A stretch of 64,000 bases of DNA, from assembly GCA_015680685.1 (NCBI GenBank), contig MNCI01038289.1, forward strand, positions 32,611 to 96,610, given 5' to 3'. The DNA comes from Gnetum montanum. Taxonomy: Eukaryota; Streptophyta; Gnetopsida; Gnetales; Gnetaceae. The translations under genes and the position numbers were made by a program. The notes under the pieces are model-generated. The model saw only the letters and a list, made by a program, of their open reading frames with translations, ran no database searches and was not told the DNA's origin. Below, piece by piece: positions 63,480 to 64,000 of the stretch. Positions within the stretch are counted from its first letter, which is position 1. Every line of letters starts with the position of its first letter.

Positions 63480-64000
63480 TCAGATGGCATCATCACCATC
63501 ACTTTCTAGGTACACCATTAGGGATAGGTGATGAGAGCAGTGACTCTAGTGGTTTATTTTAATTATTAGAGCAGTTACTCTAGTGGTTTATTCTAATTAT
63601 TAGAGTGGTTACTCTAATTATTAGAGTAGTTGCTCCCAAGCCTATAAATACAGTGCCCAAGCGCACAATTGGGAAAAGAAGTCTTTTAGCAGTCAAGTAG
63701 TGAAACTCTTGTAGTCTGTTTAAAAGTTAGAGTATTTTCCAAGTGCCCGTAGTAGGAGATCTAAGTGTGGATGGATCTTTATTTGAGCATTATGTACCTG
63801 AGCACACCTTGTGTAGAGCAATAAAGACAAGCTCTTCAATTCATCCTTGCAGCACTTGAGATTTGTTTTCTTACGCATTTATTTTATTTTATTTTCTTAT
63901 GCATTTATTTTATTTTATGCACTTTACATTTCTGTTATTAGCACAGTAATTCATTTTGATCAATTAAGCAAATCGTTAAATTACACAAGCATGACCACTT
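63480..64000 (+). promoter_or_regulatory. LTR/promoter-like block with TATA box and tandem repeats
   Basis: Two 34-bp units (63535-63568 and 63569-63602: GAGCAGTKACTCTAGTGGTT etc.) and two shortened units precede TATAAATA at 63643-63650. AATAAA follows at 63820-63825, and a duplicated GCATTTATTTTATTTTAT stretch lies near 63877-63920. This order fits the U3-R-U5 of a plant LTR cut by the window edge. A host gene promoter is less likely but possible. Confidence 0.5.

Overview
The window looks like nuclear DNA of a seed plant with a very large, repeat-filled genome. A gymnosperm is the best inference, because introns exceed 15-20 kb and the DNA is AT-rich and full of old, decayed retroelements. 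The species cannot be read from the sequence. Three assembly gaps or ambiguous calls sit at or near C homopolymers.

One host gene dominates. On the minus strand, from 50074 down past position 1, I can assemble ten consecutive exons of the nuclear gene for organellar asparaginyl-tRNA synthetase. Exon 1 carries a Ser/Ala-rich transit peptide and the start of the OB-fold. The following exons give the rest of the OB-fold, class II motif 1 and motif 2. The 3' exons, with motif 3, lie to the left of the window. The 396 codons seen are spread over 50 kb. All splice junctions are GT-AG and all ten introns are phase 0. Two introns measure 16.4 kb and 21.8 kb, while others are only about 100-160 bp.

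Intron 5 (2581-9610) holds a foldback/MITE-like element and diffuse repeats. Intron 2 (11401-33198) is a nest of insertions: SINE-like elements, a 5'-truncated LINE tail with an 18-bp target duplication, and a near-full-length LINE. It also holds a 1.5-kb-arm inverted repeat built from the 3' end of an LTR element, a second LINE inserted into a copia gag, more copia debris, and another foldback element. Intron 1 (33268-49699) holds copia reverse transcriptase/integrase debris on the minus strand, a solo LTR, a coding-like minisatellite, a third LINE split by an assembly gap, an RTE-type LINE fragment and a Merlin/IS1595-like DNA transposase fossil. The transposase fossil lies close to exon 1.

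From 50.1 to 64 kb is the upstream flank of the gene. It contains a tRNA-type SINE, a plus-strand copia-type gag remnant, and a minus-strand LTR element of 6.75 kb (54821-61571). That element has both LTRs, a PPT and a gag gene but no pol that I can see, and a solo LTR interrupts its zinc-knuckle codons. A decayed reading frame and an LTR/promoter-like block with TATA box and tandem repeats end the window.

The most unusual material is the LINE family. Two copies share, after the usual RT and zf-RVT regions, an extra region made of a globular part, a coiled coil and a small C-terminal motif. The other notable items are the Merlin-type transposase relic and the gag-only LTR element.
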